This document shows, piece by piece, positions 1-8,613 of a stretch of 64,000 nt of DNA (position 1 is the first letter of the stretch; every line of letters starts with the position of its first letter). Under the pieces are notes generated by a model. The model was given only the letters and a program-made list of their open reading frames with translations, ran no database searches and was not told where the DNA came from. The stretch spans positions 186,001 through 250,000 of the forward strand of contig NZ_BMQP01000006.1 of assembly GCF_014648175.1 (NCBI RefSeq). Reading direction: 5' to 3'. The DNA is from Planobispora rosea (GTDB lineage: Bacteria > Actinomycetota > Actinomycetes > Streptosporangiales > Streptosporangiaceae). The position numbers and the translations under genes were made by a program.

Positions 1-2
1 AC

Positions 3-545
3 GGGCACTGGCCGGTGATCCTGGCCAAGGCCGCCCTCTTCTCGGTCCCCGGGCTCGGCCGCGCGGTCCGGTCCCTGCTGGCCATCCCGGTCTACCGGGG
101 GAGCGCCGACGCGATCCGCTCCCTGGAAGCGGCGGGGAAGCGGATCACCGACGAGAAGGCGTGCGTGATGTTCTACCCCGAGGGCACCTGCACCCGCGAT
201 CCGGACTTCTGGCCGATGGAGGGCAAGACCGGCGTCGCCCGGCTGGCCCTGCAGACCGGTGTGCCGGTGATCCCGATGGCGCACTGGGGGGCCCAGGAGA
301 TCCTGCCGTACGGCCAGAAGCGCCCCCGGCTGTTGCCGCGCAAGACCTTCCGCGTGCTGGTCGGGGAGCCGGTCGACCTGTCGAAGTACGACGGCCGGTC
401 GCTCCAGGCCGACGTCCTGCGGGACGCCACCGCCGACATCATGGCGGCGATCACGGCCCTCCTCGCCGAGCTGCGCGAGGAGAAGGCGCCCGCGGTCCCC
501 TTCAAGAATCCCGCCGGTGGGCCGGGAAAGTCCACGAACGGCTGA
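3..545 (+). CDS. plsC: 1-acyl-glycerol-3-phosphate acyltransferase, 5'-truncated by window edge
   Basis: The frame is open to the left edge, so only about 180 C-terminal residues are seen. It belongs to the PlsC/LPLAT family, which acylates lysophosphatidic acid at the inner membrane face. The glycerol-phosphate-binding motif FYPEGT (about nt 171-188) is followed by [10 protein letters not shown], equivalent to the family's fourth block. The catalytic NHX4D motif should lie upstream of the window. The tail is hydrophilic with no membrane segment. It ends 20 bp before gpsA on the same strand, which suggests a phospholipid-synthesis operon. The exact acyl acceptor cannot be told from sequence. 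Confidence 0.88.
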   Translation, partial: GHWPVILAKAALFSVPGLGRAVRSLLAIPVYRGSADAIRSLEAAGKRITDEKACVMFYPEGTCTRDPDFWPMEGKTGVARLALQTGVPVIPMAHWGAQEILPYGQKRPRLLPRKTFRVLVGEPVDLSKYDGRSLQADVLRDATADIMAAITALLAELREEKAPAVPFKNPAGGPGKSTNG

Positions 546-565
546 CGTCGGCGTACGGTGATGAA

Positions 566-1573
566 ATGACCAAGGCGGCCGTATTCGGGACAGGTTCGTG
601 GGGCACCACGTTCGCGATGCTCCTCGCGACAGCGGGCACCGGGACGACTCTCTGGGGCAGGCGTGCGGAGATCGTCGAGGCGATCGACAAGCGCCATGAG
701 AATCCCGACTATCTGCCGGGTACGGCGCTGCCCGAGACGCTGCGCGCCACCGTCGACCCGGCCGAGGCCCTCGACGGCGCCGACTTCGTGGTGCTGGCCG
801 TGCCGTCCCAGACGCTGCGCGGAAACCTCACCGCGTGGAAGCCCCACCTGCCGTCCGGCGCGGTGCTGGTGAGCCTGATGAAGGGCATCGAGCTGGGCAC
901 CACCAAGCGGATGAGCGAGGTGATCTGCGAGGTGGCCGAGGTGCCGCGGGAACGGGTCGCGGTGGTCTCCGGCCCCAACCTGGTCGGTGAGATCGTCCTC
1001 GGCCAGCCCGCGGCGACCGTGGTGGCCTGTCCCGACGAGCGGGCCATGGAGCGACTCCAGGAGGCCTGCCACCTGCCGTGGTTCCGGGCCTACACCAACC
1101 CCGACGTGGTGGGCGTGGAGCTCGGCGGGGCGGTCAAGAACGTGATCGCGCTGGCGGTCGGGATCGCGGCCGGCATGGGGCTGGGCGACAACGTCAGGGC
1201 GACGCTCATGACGCGCGGGCTGGCGGAGATCGCCCGGCTCGGCGCGGCGCTCGGCGCGGACCAGCACACGTTCGCGGGGCTGGCCGGGATGGGCGACCTG
1301 GTGGCGACCTGCTCCTCGCCGCTGTCACGCAACCGCACCTTCGGCGAGAACCTCGGCCGGGGCATGACCCTGGCCGAGACCGTCGCCGCGACCAAGCAGA
1401 CCGCCGAGGGCGTCAAGTCCTGCGAGTCCGTCCTGGAGCTGGCCAGGAAACACGACGTGGAGATGCCGATCACGGAGGTCGTGGTGGCCGTGGTCCACGA
1501 CGGCATGCCGCCCGGCGAGGCCGGGGCGCTGCTGATGTCGCGGACTCCCAAACCGGAACGGTACGGCGTGTGA
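566..1573 (+). CDS. gpsA: NAD(P)H-dependent glycerol-3-phosphate dehydrogenase
   Basis: This 335-residue enzyme reduces dihydroxyacetone phosphate to sn-glycerol-3-phosphate, the substrate for phospholipid synthesis. The N-terminal Rossmann motif GTGSWG is at residues 8-13, and SGPN is at 135-138. The family catalytic lysine is K191 in GGAVKNV, and GLAGMGDL and SRNRTFG follow in the C-terminal helical domain. The ATG at 566 puts the glycine-rich loop at the expected distance from the N-terminus; the longer open frame upstream only overlaps plsC. Its stop overlaps the start of the next gene by 4 bp, so translational coupling is likely. Confidence 0.96.
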   Translation: MTKAAVFGTGSWGTTFAMLLATAGTGTTLWGRRAEIVEAIDKRHENPDYLPGTALPETLRATVDPAEALDGADFVVLAVPSQTLRGNLTAWKPHLPSGAVLVSLMKGIELGTTKRMSEVICEVAEVPRERVAVVSGPNLVGEIVLGQPAATVVACPDERAMERLQEACHLPWFRAYTNPDVVGVELGGAVKNVIALAVGIAAGMGLGDNVRATLMTRGLAEIARLGAALGADQHTFAGLAGMGDLVATCSSPLSRNRTFGENLGRGMTLAETVAATKQTAEGVKSCESVLELARKHDVEMPITEVVVAVVHDGMPPGEAGALLMSRTPKPERYGV

Positions 1574-2790
1574 ACCGGCGCATGCGCAGGCGGCAGGGAG
1601 AGAACACCCGGTCGGTACGGCTGCCGCCCGCGGCGACGCCCCTGCCCGGCCCGCTCGGGCTGCCGGTGTGGCGCAGCTCGGCGTGGAGCTTCGCCGACAG
1701 CGCCGAACAGGCCGAGACGTTCGGGGAGAAGGGACCCGGTTCGATCGAGAACCCCACCGTCGCGGCGTTCGCCGCGGCCGTGGCCTCCCTGGAGGGCGCG
1801 GCGGCCCCCGAGGACGTCGCGGGGCAGGCGTTCGCCTCCGGGATGGCCGCCGTCAGCACCGTGCTGATGACCTTCCTGGGCACGGGGGCGCATGTCGTGG
1901 CCCCCGCCCCGTTGCACGCAGGCACCTACTCGCTGATCACCAAGGTGCTGTCCCGGTTCGGGGTGAGCGCGGACTTCGTCGACTACGCCGGCCTGCACCG
2001 GGTGCAGGAGGCGGTCCGGCCGAACACCAAGATCATATACGCGGAGACGTTGTCGGCCCCGGCGATGGCCGTCGCAGACATCCGGAGCCTCTACCGGATC
2101 GCCCGCGCGGCCGGCGCGCTGCTGGTGGTCGACTCGACCCTCGCCACCCCGGTCGTGTGCCGCCCGCTGGAGCACGGCGCCGACCTCGTGCTCCACGCCG
2201 CGACCAGCTATCTCGGCGGGCACGACGACTGCGCCGGCGGGGTCGTCGTCGGCCGCCCGGGTCTGGTCGCCCGGCTCCGCGAGGTCGCCGCGGACGTGGG
2301 GGGCGAGCTCTCCCCGGACGACGCCTTCCTGCTCCGCCGGGGCCTGGAGACGCTCCCGCTGCGGGTGCGCCGCATGTGCGCCACCGCGATGGTGTTCGCC
2401 GCGGCGGTGGCCAAGCACCCCGCCGTGAGCCGGGTCCACTACCCGGGCCTGCCCGGACATCCCGGTCACGAGCTCGGCAGGCACCTGTTCGACTCCGGCC
2501 CCGAGGGCACCCGGTACGGCGCGTGCGTCACGGTCGTCCCGCAGGGCGGTTACGAGGCGGGGGTACGGCTGGCCGACGCGCTCCGCCTGGTCTCCGTCGC
2601 CGCCACGGCGGGCGGCACCCGCACGAAGGCCGCCCACGTGGCGTCCGCCGGCCCCCGCCAGCCCGGTGAGGGAGGCGTCGACGCCGCGGCCGTCCGCTTC
2701 TCCATCGGGCTGGAGGACGCCGAGGATCTCATCGCGGACGTGACCGCGGCGCTCGACTCCCTGCCCGCATCGCGCATACAGCGGGCCTGA
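1570..2790 (+). CDS. Cys/Met-metabolism PLP-enzyme-like protein lacking the PLP lysine
   Basis: The 406-residue product aligns along its length with the cystathionine gamma-synthase/lyase fold: the central VVDSTLATP region, RPLEHGAD, then the segment that normally reads ATKYxGGH. Here that segment reads [10 protein letters not shown], so Ser213 (codon AGC, nt 2206-2208) occupies the position of the lysine that forms the PLP aldimine. AAG to AGC needs two base changes, so a single miscall is unlikely. The reading frame is intact and the gene is coupled to gpsA through a GTGA overlap (alternative start ATG 1582). A normal transsulfuration reaction is therefore not expected; PLP-independent, regulatory or moonlighting roles are possible. 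The fold is clear, the function unknown. Confidence 0.8.
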   Translation: MNRRMRRRQGENTRSVRLPPAATPLPGPLGLPVWRSSAWSFADSAEQAETFGEKGPGSIENPTVAAFAAAVASLEGAAAPEDVAGQAFASGMAAVSTVLMTFLGTGAHVVAPAPLHAGTYSLITKVLSRFGVSADFVDYAGLHRVQEAVRPNTKIIYAETLSAPAMAVADIRSLYRIARAAGALLVVDSTLATPVVCRPLEHGADLVLHAATSYLGGHDDCAGGVVVGRPGLVARLREVAADVGGELSPDDAFLLRRGLETLPLRVRRMCATAMVFAAAVAKHPAVSRVHYPGLPGHPGHELGRHLFDSGPEGTRYGACVTVVPQGGYEAGVRLADALRLVSVAATAGGTRTKAAHVASAGPRQPGEGGVDAAAVRFSIGLEDAEDLIADVTAALDSLPASRIQRA

Positions 2791-2830
2791 CAACCTGGTT
2801 GACGTCCCGGAGAAGGTAGATTCGGTCATC

Positions 2831-3940
2831 ATGAGCGAGCAGTCCACGTCCCGACCCCGCGTCGCAGTCGTCTTCGGCGGCCGAAACTCCGAGCACGCCG
2901 TCTCCATCCTCGGAGCCGGCTCCGTGCTCGACGTCATCGACCGGTCCAAGTACGAGGTGATCCCCATCGGGATCGCCCAGGACGGGCGGTGGGTGCTCGC
3001 CTCCGGCGACCAGCGCTACGCGATCGAGGGCGGCGAGCTGCCGTCCATCGACGCCCAGGGCTCCGAGCTGGCCCTGCCCTCCGGAGGCGGCTCCCTGGTG
3101 GCCTACGACTCCGGCCGGATCCCCGTCGAGCTCGGCGAGGTCGACGTGGTCTTCCCGGTGATGCACGGCCCGTTCGCCGAGGACGGCACCATCCAGGGCC
3201 TGCTGGAGATGGCCGGGGTCCGCTACGTCGGCTCGGGCGTGCTGGCCAGCGCGGTCGGCATGGACAAGTCCTACATGAAGCTGGTGCTGGCCGCCTCGGG
3301 CCTGCCGGTCGGCCCGTACGTCACGATCCGCGACCGTGACTGGCGCACCGACCGCGACCGGATCCTGAAGGAGGTCCAGGAGCTCGGCTGGCCGGTCTTC
3401 GTCAAGCCCGCCCGGGCCGGCTCCAGCCAGGGCATCTCCAAGGCGCACGACCTGCACGAGCTGGAGCAGGCCGTCGAGTTCGCCCGCGAGCACGACCCCA
3501 AGGTGCTGGTCGAGGCCGCGATCGTCGGGCGCGAGATCGAGTGCGCGGTTCTGCAGTCCCCGGGCGACGCGCCCCCGCAGGCCAGCATCCCCGGCGAGGT
3601 CCTGGTCCACGGCGGCCACGAGTTCTTCGACTTCGAGGCCAAGTACATCGGCGATGACATGTCCCTGTCGGTTCCCGCCGACATCCCCGGCGACGTGGCC
3701 GAGGATCTGCGGGTGATGGCCGTGCGGGCGTTCGAGGCGCTGGGCTGCGAGGGTCTGTCCCGGGTCGACTTCTTCTACACGACCGACGGGCGGCTGATCC
3801 TCAACGAGATCAACACCATGCCGGGCTTCACCGCGATGTCGGTGGCGCCGCAGTTGTGGGCCGCCAGCGGCATGCCCTACGCCGAGCTGGTCGACCGGCT
3901 GATCCAGCTGGCGCTGGAGCGCGCGCCGGGTCTCCGCTGA
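2831..3940 (+). CDS. ddl: D-alanine--D-alanine ligase
   Basis: An ATP-grasp ligase of 369 residues that makes the D-Ala-D-Ala dipeptide for peptidoglycan. Visible motifs are EHAVSILGAGSV at the N-terminus, FPVMHGPFAEDGTIQG, the ATP-grasp FVKPARAGSSQGISK, EAAIVGREIE, and the metal-binding LNEINTMPGF near the C-terminus. The omega-loop reads FFDFEAKYIGDD. It keeps the Tyr of the AKY triplet that family work associates with D-Ala-D-Ala rather than depsipeptide synthesis, although the two upstream aromatic positions are Phe. Specificity is inferred. The start ATG lies 40 bp after the preceding gene. Confidence 0.95.
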   Translation: MSEQSTSRPRVAVVFGGRNSEHAVSILGAGSVLDVIDRSKYEVIPIGIAQDGRWVLASGDQRYAIEGGELPSIDAQGSELALPSGGGSLVAYDSGRIPVELGEVDVVFPVMHGPFAEDGTIQGLLEMAGVRYVGSGVLASAVGMDKSYMKLVLAASGLPVGPYVTIRDRDWRTDRDRILKEVQELGWPVFVKPARAGSSQGISKAHDLHELEQAVEFAREHDPKVLVEAAIVGREIECAVLQSPGDAPPQASIPGEVLVHGGHEFFDFEAKYIGDDMSLSVPADIPGDVAEDLRVMAVRAFEALGCEGLSRVDFFYTTDGRLILNEINTMPGFTAMSVAPQLWAASGMPYAELVDRLIQLALERAPGLR

Positions 3941-3997
3941 GGTGCTCCGCCGGGCCTGAGACGCCCCGCCGGGTCTGAGGTGTCCCGCCGGACCGGG
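3941..3997 (+). repeat. 19-bp imperfect tandem repeat, three units
   Basis: Units at 3941-3959, 3960-3978 and 3979-3997 share a ccgccggg core and begin directly after the ddl stop. They fill the short gap between the convergent ddl and DUF3515 genes. No U-rich terminator was seen. Confidence 0.7.
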
Positions 3998-4013
3998 CGC
4001 CGCTGAGGCGGGG

Positions 4014-4460
4014 TCATCCGGTCTGGGGCAGCGCCGCCTTGATCGGGGCGGCCAGATCGACGAGGACCTTCTCCGGAGTGTGCGCGCGGGAGATCGTCAC
4101 CTCGACGTAGGCCTGGCGGCCGACGGAGGTGAACAGCGTCGGCAGCGAGGGAGCGCTGAACCAGGCCACGTCGTTGATCACCGGCACCTGGTCGGTGGCG
4201 GCCATGTTCACCGGGCGCGGCACCCCGCAGCGCAGCGCGATCTCCCCTTCACCCCACACGGCGACGTACGGCGACGCGGGAGCGGAATCCACCCGCCCCG
4301 CGCCGTCGAGCGTCTCCGGCAATCCTTTGACGAGCGCCTCGCATGCGGCGGCGACCGAGGGGTCAGGCGTGGGCGGATCCACCCGGACCGTGCCGCCGCA
4401 CCCCGCGAGGATCAACAGGGAGCATGCGCAGGCCGCCCGGAGGGCGAACCGGTGTGACAT
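4014..4460 (-). CDS. DUF3515 lipoprotein
   Basis: A 148-residue secreted lipoprotein. The N-terminus has basic residues, a hydrophobic core and the lipobox LILAGC, so Cys21 would be lipidated and the protein anchored on the outer membrane face. The rest matches the DUF3515 family of actinobacteria, which typically sits beside thiL; its function is unknown. It is transcribed convergently with ddl. It lies just downstream of the small Lrp-type gene on the same strand and could share its transcript. Confidence 0.82.
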   Translation of the reverse strand: MSHRFALRAACACSLLILAGCGGTVRVDPPTPDPSVAAACEALVKGLPETLDGAGRVDSAPASPYVAVWGEGEIALRCGVPRPVNMAATDQVPVINDVAWFSAPSLPTLFTSVGRQAYVEVTISRAHTPEKVLVDLAAPIKAALPQTG

Positions 4461-4475
4461 TTTTCATCCAATGAC

Positions 4476-4709
4476 TCAAATATGGACGATGGGACACGTA
4501 AGCGTACGTGTGATCCCCTCCACCGCCTGAATCTGGGCCACCACGAGCTTGCCGAGCTCGTCCACGTTGCGGGCCTCGGCGCGGACGATCACGTCATAGG
4601 GACCGGTGACGTCCTCGGCCTGCGTGACGCCGGAGATCTGCGAGATCTCTCTCGCCACGCTGGCGGCCTTGCCGACCTCGGTCTGGATAAGGATGTAGGC
4701 CTGCACCAT
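4476..4709 (-). CDS. Stand-alone Lrp/AsnC ligand-binding (RAM) domain protein
   Basis: A 77-residue protein made only of the alpha/beta RAM domain found at the C-terminus of Lrp/AsnC regulators. There is no helix-turn-helix, so it is not a DNA binder by itself. Such proteins assemble as dimers or decamers and bind amino acids or modulate full-length Lrp proteins. The motifs VTGPYDVIVR and ITRTLTCPIV are typical. I prefer ATG 4709 over GTG 4712 because GGGAGGA lies 4 bp before the ATG and would be too close to the GTG. It is divergent from thiL. Confidence 0.85.
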   Translation of the reverse strand: MVQAYILIQTEVGKAASVAREISQISGVTQAEDVTGPYDVIVRAEARNVDELGKLVVAQIQAVEGITRTLTCPIVHI

Positions 4710-4760
4710 CACGTCCTCCCGGGCGATTGGATCAGTGCCGAAGGGCCACCGTACCCTGAG

Positions 4761-5804
4761 ATGAACGGGAGGTGCGTCATCACAGTCGGAGATCTCGGCG
4801 AATTCGGAATCGTTGCACGTATTGCCGGACGCCTGCCACAGGGTGAGACCGTCCTGCTCGGCCCCGGAGACGACGCCGCGGTGGTGAGCGCGCCCGACGG
4901 GCGGGTCGTCGTGACAACGGACTTATTACTTGAGGGTAGACATTTCCGGCGCGATTGGTCCAGCGGCTACGACATCGGCCGGAAGGCCGCGGCGCAGAAC
5001 CTGTCCGACGTGGTGGCCATGGGCGCCCACCCCACCGGGATCGTGGTCGGCCTCGGCATGCCCGCCGACGTCGGCACCGGCTGGCTGGACGACCTCGCCG
5101 ACGGGTTCCGCGACGAGTGCGACCTCGTCGGCGCGAGCGTCGCGGGCGGCGACACCACCCGCTGCGACCTGGTCGTGATCGGCGTCACCGCCCTCGGCGA
5201 CCTGCGCGGGCGCGCGCCGGTCACCCGCTCCGGGGCCCGGCCGGGCGACGTCGTCGCGGTCGCGGGCCGGCTCGGCCACGCCGCCGCGGGCCTCGCGCTG
5301 CTCCAGGCCGGACCGGCCGGCGGGCTCGGCGGAGCAGCCGAGGGGCTCGGTGGAGCAGCCGAGGGGCTCGATGGAGTGGCCGGAGAGCCGGGCGGACCGG
5401 CCGGGGGGGTGCGCGGGCTGGTGGACGCCCACCGCCGCCCCCGGCCGCCCTACGCCTGCGGGCCTCAGGCCGCCGAACTGGGCGCGACCTCGATGCTGGA
5501 CGTCAGCGACGGCCTCCTGCAGGACCTCGGGCACGTCTCGAAGGCCAGCGGGGTCGGCATCGTGCTCGATCCCGGAGCCTTCACCGTGACCCCGGAGATG
5601 GAGAGGGCCGCGCGGCTGCTCGGCGCCGACCCGGTGGAGTGGGTGCTCACCGGCGGCGAGGACCACGCGCTCGCCGCGACCTTCCCCCGGGACGTACGGC
5701 TCCCGTCCGGCTGGACCGTGGTGGGCCGGGTGGTCCGGGGGAGTGGTGTCCAGGTCGAAGGGCGTGCGCCGGAGCGGGGCGGGTGGGATCACTTCCGGGA
5801 GTGA
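4761..5804 (+). CDS. thiL: Thiamine-monophosphate kinase
   Basis: A 347-residue PurM-like kinase converting thiamine monophosphate to thiamine diphosphate. Metal and nucleotide-binding signatures are LLGPGDDAAVV near the N-terminus, TTDLLLEGRHF, RKAAAQNLSDVVAMGA, GGDTT, LDVSDGLLQDL and TGGEDHALA. Between the two domains there is a low-complexity linker, residues 188-208, encoded by three tandem 21-bp repeats that give G-L-G-G-A-A-E units; the core family lacks this. No TPP riboswitch was seen upstream. The start ATG 4761 has a weak ribosome site. Confidence 0.93.
   Translation: MNGRCVITVGDLGEFGIVARIAGRLPQGETVLLGPGDDAAVVSAPDGRVVVTTDLLLEGRHFRRDWSSGYDIGRKAAAQNLSDVVAMGAHPTGIVVGLGMPADVGTGWLDDLADGFRDECDLVGASVAGGDTTRCDLVVIGVTALGDLRGRAPVTRSGARPGDVVAVAGRLGHAAAGLALLQAGPAGGLGGAAEGLGGAAEGLDGVAGEPGGPAGGVRGLVDAHRRPRPPYACGPQAAELGATSMLDVSDGLLQDLGHVSKASGVGIVLDPGAFTVTPEMERAARLLGADPVEWVLTGGEDHALAATFPRDVRLPSGWTVVGRVVRGSGVQVEGRAPERGGWDHFRE
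5322..5384 (+). repeat. In-frame 21-bp tandem repeat inside thiL
   Basis: Units at 5322-5342 and 5343-5363 differ at one base, and a degenerate third copy follows at 5364-5384. All keep the reading frame and encode a Gly/Ala-rich interdomain linker. Confidence 0.85.
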
Positions 5805-5902
5805 TGTCCTTTGTCTCTGGGGACATCAGTGAAATTTGTGACAAAGGTGTGTTGAAGGTGTTATGAAGATGGGCGGCCGACGTTCCCGGAGAAAGAGGTG
5901 AC

Positions 5903-7036
5903 ATGGGCCGCCACGGAGCACGTGGAGACGGCGCCCCCCATCATGGGGGGGATCACGGACCGGAGTTCGCTCCCGGGCCGGACTCCCGTGACGAGCCGGT
6001 CGGGCGGCGACTCCGTCCCGAAGAGTCGGCGACGATCGCGATGCGGACCGATTCCCCGAGTCCCGCGAGCCCTGCGGGTTCCGCGGGTTCCAGGGGCTCC
6101 AGGCGCCGCAGGGACTCCGCGGCCCTCGAAGCGGCGACCGCGACCTGGCCGGGAGACGCGGCCGAGTTCGGCGAGGAGCGCCGGTTCGGCGGATGGATGA
6201 AGATGACGCTGCTGACCGTCACCGCGGTGGCGGCGGTGACCGTCGGCACCGTGGCGGGCGTCCAGGCGTGGAAGACCTCGGCGGAGTCGGCCGCCGGCTG
6301 CTCGTCCGGCGACTGCCTGGCCGCGGGCACGGGTCAGCCACCCGAGCCGGATGTCACGGACACCGCCGGCCCGGCCGAGGAACCCACTCCCCGTCCGGAT
6401 TCCAGCCGGAAGGCCGCACCGCCGGAGCGGGCCGAGACGTCCCCCGAGCCGGTTCCGGTGGCCACCCGCCGGGACCGCGTCAACCCGTCGTCCTCCCCCC
6501 GGGCGCCGCGGGACGCCGAGACCGAGCCCCCCGCCGACGACCCGCCCCCCACCCGCGACCCCCTCCCCACGGAGGAGCCCTCCCCGTTCGAGGAGCAGTC
6601 ACCTCCCCAGCAGCAGGAAGGCGACCCGTTCTCCACCGACGAGTGGCCGGAGTCCACTCCCGAGCGGACGCCCACCCCGGCTCCCACGGTGAGTCAGCCC
6701 CCGCCCTCCAAGTCCCCCGAGACCTCCCTTTCGGCCGGCGACGGTACGGTCACCGTCGACTTCCGCAGCGAGAGGAAACGATCGCGTGCCTACACGGCGC
6801 GGCTCGTGGTCACCGCCGACCGGGACCTGTCCGTCCTGCGGCTGAGCCTCCCGGTCAGCGGTGAGGTGACCTCGCTGGACGGGGCCGAATGGCGGCAGGT
6901 GGGCGGCACCCTGGTCATGGAGTCGCCCCGGGCCATGGTGGCGGGTGAGGAACTGGTGATCTCCTTCGCCGCGCAGGGCCGGATGCGGACCCCACAGACC
7001 TGCCGGAGCACCCCGGGGGACTGCACGATCGCCTGA
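5903..7036 (+). CDS. Membrane-anchored Pro-rich protein with C-terminal CBM2-like domain
   Basis: A 377-residue protein in four parts. Residues 1-95 are a charged, Gly/Arg-rich cytoplasmic segment. One transmembrane helix follows at about 98-117 ([18 protein letters not shown]). A Pro/Glu/Ser-rich extracellular stalk runs to about residue 270. A C-terminal beta domain of about 100 residues ends with a Cys pair (TCRSTPGDC), resembling cellulose-binding CBM2 modules. No catalytic domain is visible. AAAGAGGTGAC just upstream of ATG 5903 is a good ribosome site. A role in cell-surface carbohydrate binding is inferred. Confidence 0.7.
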   Translation: MGRHGARGDGAPHHGGDHGPEFAPGPDSRDEPVGRRLRPEESATIAMRTDSPSPASPAGSAGSRGSRRRRDSAALEAATATWPGDAAEFGEERRFGGWMKMTLLTVTAVAAVTVGTVAGVQAWKTSAESAAGCSSGDCLAAGTGQPPEPDVTDTAGPAEEPTPRPDSSRKAAPPERAETSPEPVPVATRRDRVNPSSSPRAPRDAETEPPADDPPPTRDPLPTEEPSPFEEQSPPQQQEGDPFSTDEWPESTPERTPTPAPTVSQPPPSKSPETSLSAGDGTVTVDFRSERKRSRAYTARLVVTADRDLSVLRLSLPVSGEVTSLDGAEWRQVGGTLVMESPRAMVAGEELVISFAAQGRMRTPQTCRSTPGDCTIA

Positions 7037-7125
7037 GGGAGATCCGAGGGGCGTCCGAGGCTCTCCGCCCCGTCGTGGGCCCCGGGGCGGCAGCCACATC
7101 CCGGGTCACCTGATTGGATGGGGTC

Positions 7126-7923
7126 ATGACCGTTTCGTCCCCTCCCCGCGTGCTCACCGTCGCCGGCTCCGACTCCGGTGGCGGCGCGGGAATCCAGGCT
7201 GACCTGAAGACCATGCTCGCTCTCGGCGTCCACGGCATGAGCGTGATCGCCGCGGTGACCGCGCAGAACTCGGTGGGCGTGCAGGGCTACTGGGAACTCC
7301 CCCCGGAGGCGGTGCGCGCCCAGCTCGGATCGGTGCTGGGCGATATCGGCGTCCAGGCGGTCAAGACCGGGATGCTGGCCTCGCCCGTGCTCGTGGAGAC
7401 CGTCTCCGAGGTGCTGGCCGGGGTTGGCGCGCCGGTCGTGGTGGACCCGGTCGGGGTCTCCAAGCACGGTGACGCGCTGCTCGCCCCCGAGGCCGTGGAG
7501 ACGGTGAAGGCGCGGCTGCTGCCCGTGGCCACCGTCGTCACCCCCAACCTGTGGGAGGTGTCACAGCTCACCGGGGTCAAGGTCGAGAGCGAGGCGGACC
7601 TGCGCAAGGCCGCGGACGCGATCCTGGAGCTGGGCCCGGCCTGGGCGTTGATCAAGGGCGGGCACCTGCCCGGCGCCCCGACCGACCTGCTGACCGACGG
7701 CACCCGGGAGTTCCGCTTCACCGCCGAGCGGCACGACAACCGCCACACCCACGGCACCGGCTGCACCCTGGCCTCGGCCATCGCCTCCCACTTGGCGCTC
7801 GGCGAGGACGTGCCGTCCGCCGTGGAGAAGGCCAAGGAGTACGTCACCGGGGCGATCGCCCGCGGCTTCCCCCTGGGCGGGGGCATCGGCCCGGTCGACC
7901 ACGCCTGGCGCTGGCGCGGTTAG
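7126..7923 (+). CDS. thiD: Hydroxymethylpyrimidine/phosphomethylpyrimidine kinase
   Basis: A 265-residue ribokinase-fold enzyme that phosphorylates HMP and HMP-P in the pyrimidine branch of thiamine synthesis. Signatures are [17 protein letters not shown] at the N-terminus, [19 protein letters not shown] and the anion-hole motif [12 protein letters not shown] with its catalytic Asp/Cys neighbourhood. The start ATG 7126 matches the usual N-terminus; an upstream in-frame TTG at 7114 is less likely. With thiL 1.3 kb upstream it gives two steps of the TPP pathway. It converges on rpmB across a strong hairpin. Confidence 0.94.
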   Translation: MTVSSPPRVLTVAGSDSGGGAGIQADLKTMLALGVHGMSVIAAVTAQNSVGVQGYWELPPEAVRAQLGSVLGDIGVQAVKTGMLASPVLVETVSEVLAGVGAPVVVDPVGVSKHGDALLAPEAVETVKARLLPVATVVTPNLWEVSQLTGVKVESEADLRKAADAILELGPAWALIKGGHLPGAPTDLLTDGTREFRFTAERHDNRHTHGTGCTLASAIASHLALGEDVPSAVEKAKEYVTGAIARGFPLGGGIGPVDHAWRWRG

Positions 7924-8101
7924 GGAGTGTTTCACGTCCATGCCCGCCGCGCGCGGCCCAGCTGCCGCCTCGCCGCCTCGCCGCGTCGTCGCCCGTAGCT
8001 CCGCGTACGGGCTCCTTCTCCGCCACGCGACGCACCGCCGACACCGCTCCTCCGGCGAACGGCGTCGGTCACGGCACCGGGCGCTCTCCGTCCGGGCAGA
8101 C

Positions 8102-8157
8102 GCCGACGGCCCGTTCGGGCGCCGACGGCCCGTTCGGGCGCCGACGGCCGGGCAGAC
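8102..8157 (+). repeat. 19-bp tandem repeat between thiD and rpmB
   Basis: Two identical 19-bp units (8102-8120, 8121-8139) are followed by a shortened variant (8140-8157). The repeat core gccgacggcc is used once more as the left arm of the adjoining hairpin. The rest of 7924-8158 shows no convincing gene. Confidence 0.8.
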
Positions 8158-8158
8158 G

Positions 8159-8200
8159 CCGACGGCCCGCCTGCCCCTCGTCAGGGCGGCGGGCCGTCGG
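8159..8200. terminator. Bidirectional hairpin between thiD and rpmB
   Basis: A perfect 13-bp GC-rich stem (8159-8171 pairs with 8188-8200) with a 16-nt loop sits between convergent genes. There is no U-tract on the thiD side. Confidence 0.7.
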
Positions 8201-8209
8201 AAAGTCTCG

Positions 8210-8395
8210 CTAGCGGGTGACCTTGCCGGCCTTGATGCAGGAGGTGCACACGTTCAGCCGCTTCGGCGTGCCGTTCACGACCGCGCGCACGGGCTGGATG
8301 TTCGGCTTCCAGTTACGGCGGGTGCGGCGGTGCGAGTGGGAGATGTTGTTGCCGAAGATCGGCTTCTTAGCGCAGACGTCGCAGACGGAAGCCAC
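8210..8395 (-). CDS. rpmB: 50S ribosomal protein L28, zinc-binding (C+) form
   Basis: A 61-residue ribosomal protein. The core [20 protein letters not shown] is the family signature. Two CxxC pairs, CDVC near the N-terminus and CTSC near the C-terminus, mark the C+ form that binds zinc. In actinobacteria such forms can be exchanged with zinc-free paralogues under zinc limitation, but no Zur box was recognised here. GTG 8395 is chosen because GGAG lies 6 bp before it; the longer TTG start at 8410 would add five residues absent from relatives. Confidence 0.95.
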   Translation of the reverse strand: MASVCDVCAKKPIFGNNISHSHRRTRRNWKPNIQPVRAVVNGTPKRLNVCTSCIKAGKVTR

Positions 8396-8613
8396 GGTTC
8401 GCTCCTTCAATCAGTCGAGAGACCCGATCCGCTTGGCGGTCATCGGGCATGCCGGGACAACCGGCTGGCCAAACGAGGATATCCGATGCCTGACCTTGCA
8501 TGCCAACGCGAGCTGCCACGACCGGCCGAACGGGGATAATCTCCGGAAGGCAACCGTAGCGCATCCGGGGAGCGGCAGGCGGCGGGTCGCGCGACCACAG
8601 GCACGGAGGCAGA

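Noticed and set aside
7037-7125. Possible TPP riboswitch before thiD
   Set aside because: I looked for the THI-box core (CUGAGA and ACCUGA-type elements in order) here and before thiL and did not find it.
7940-8539. 199-codon plus-strand frame between thiD and rpmB and across rpmB
   Set aside because: It is Arg/Ala/Pro-rich, covers a tandem repeat and a terminator hairpin and overlaps the genuine L28 gene.
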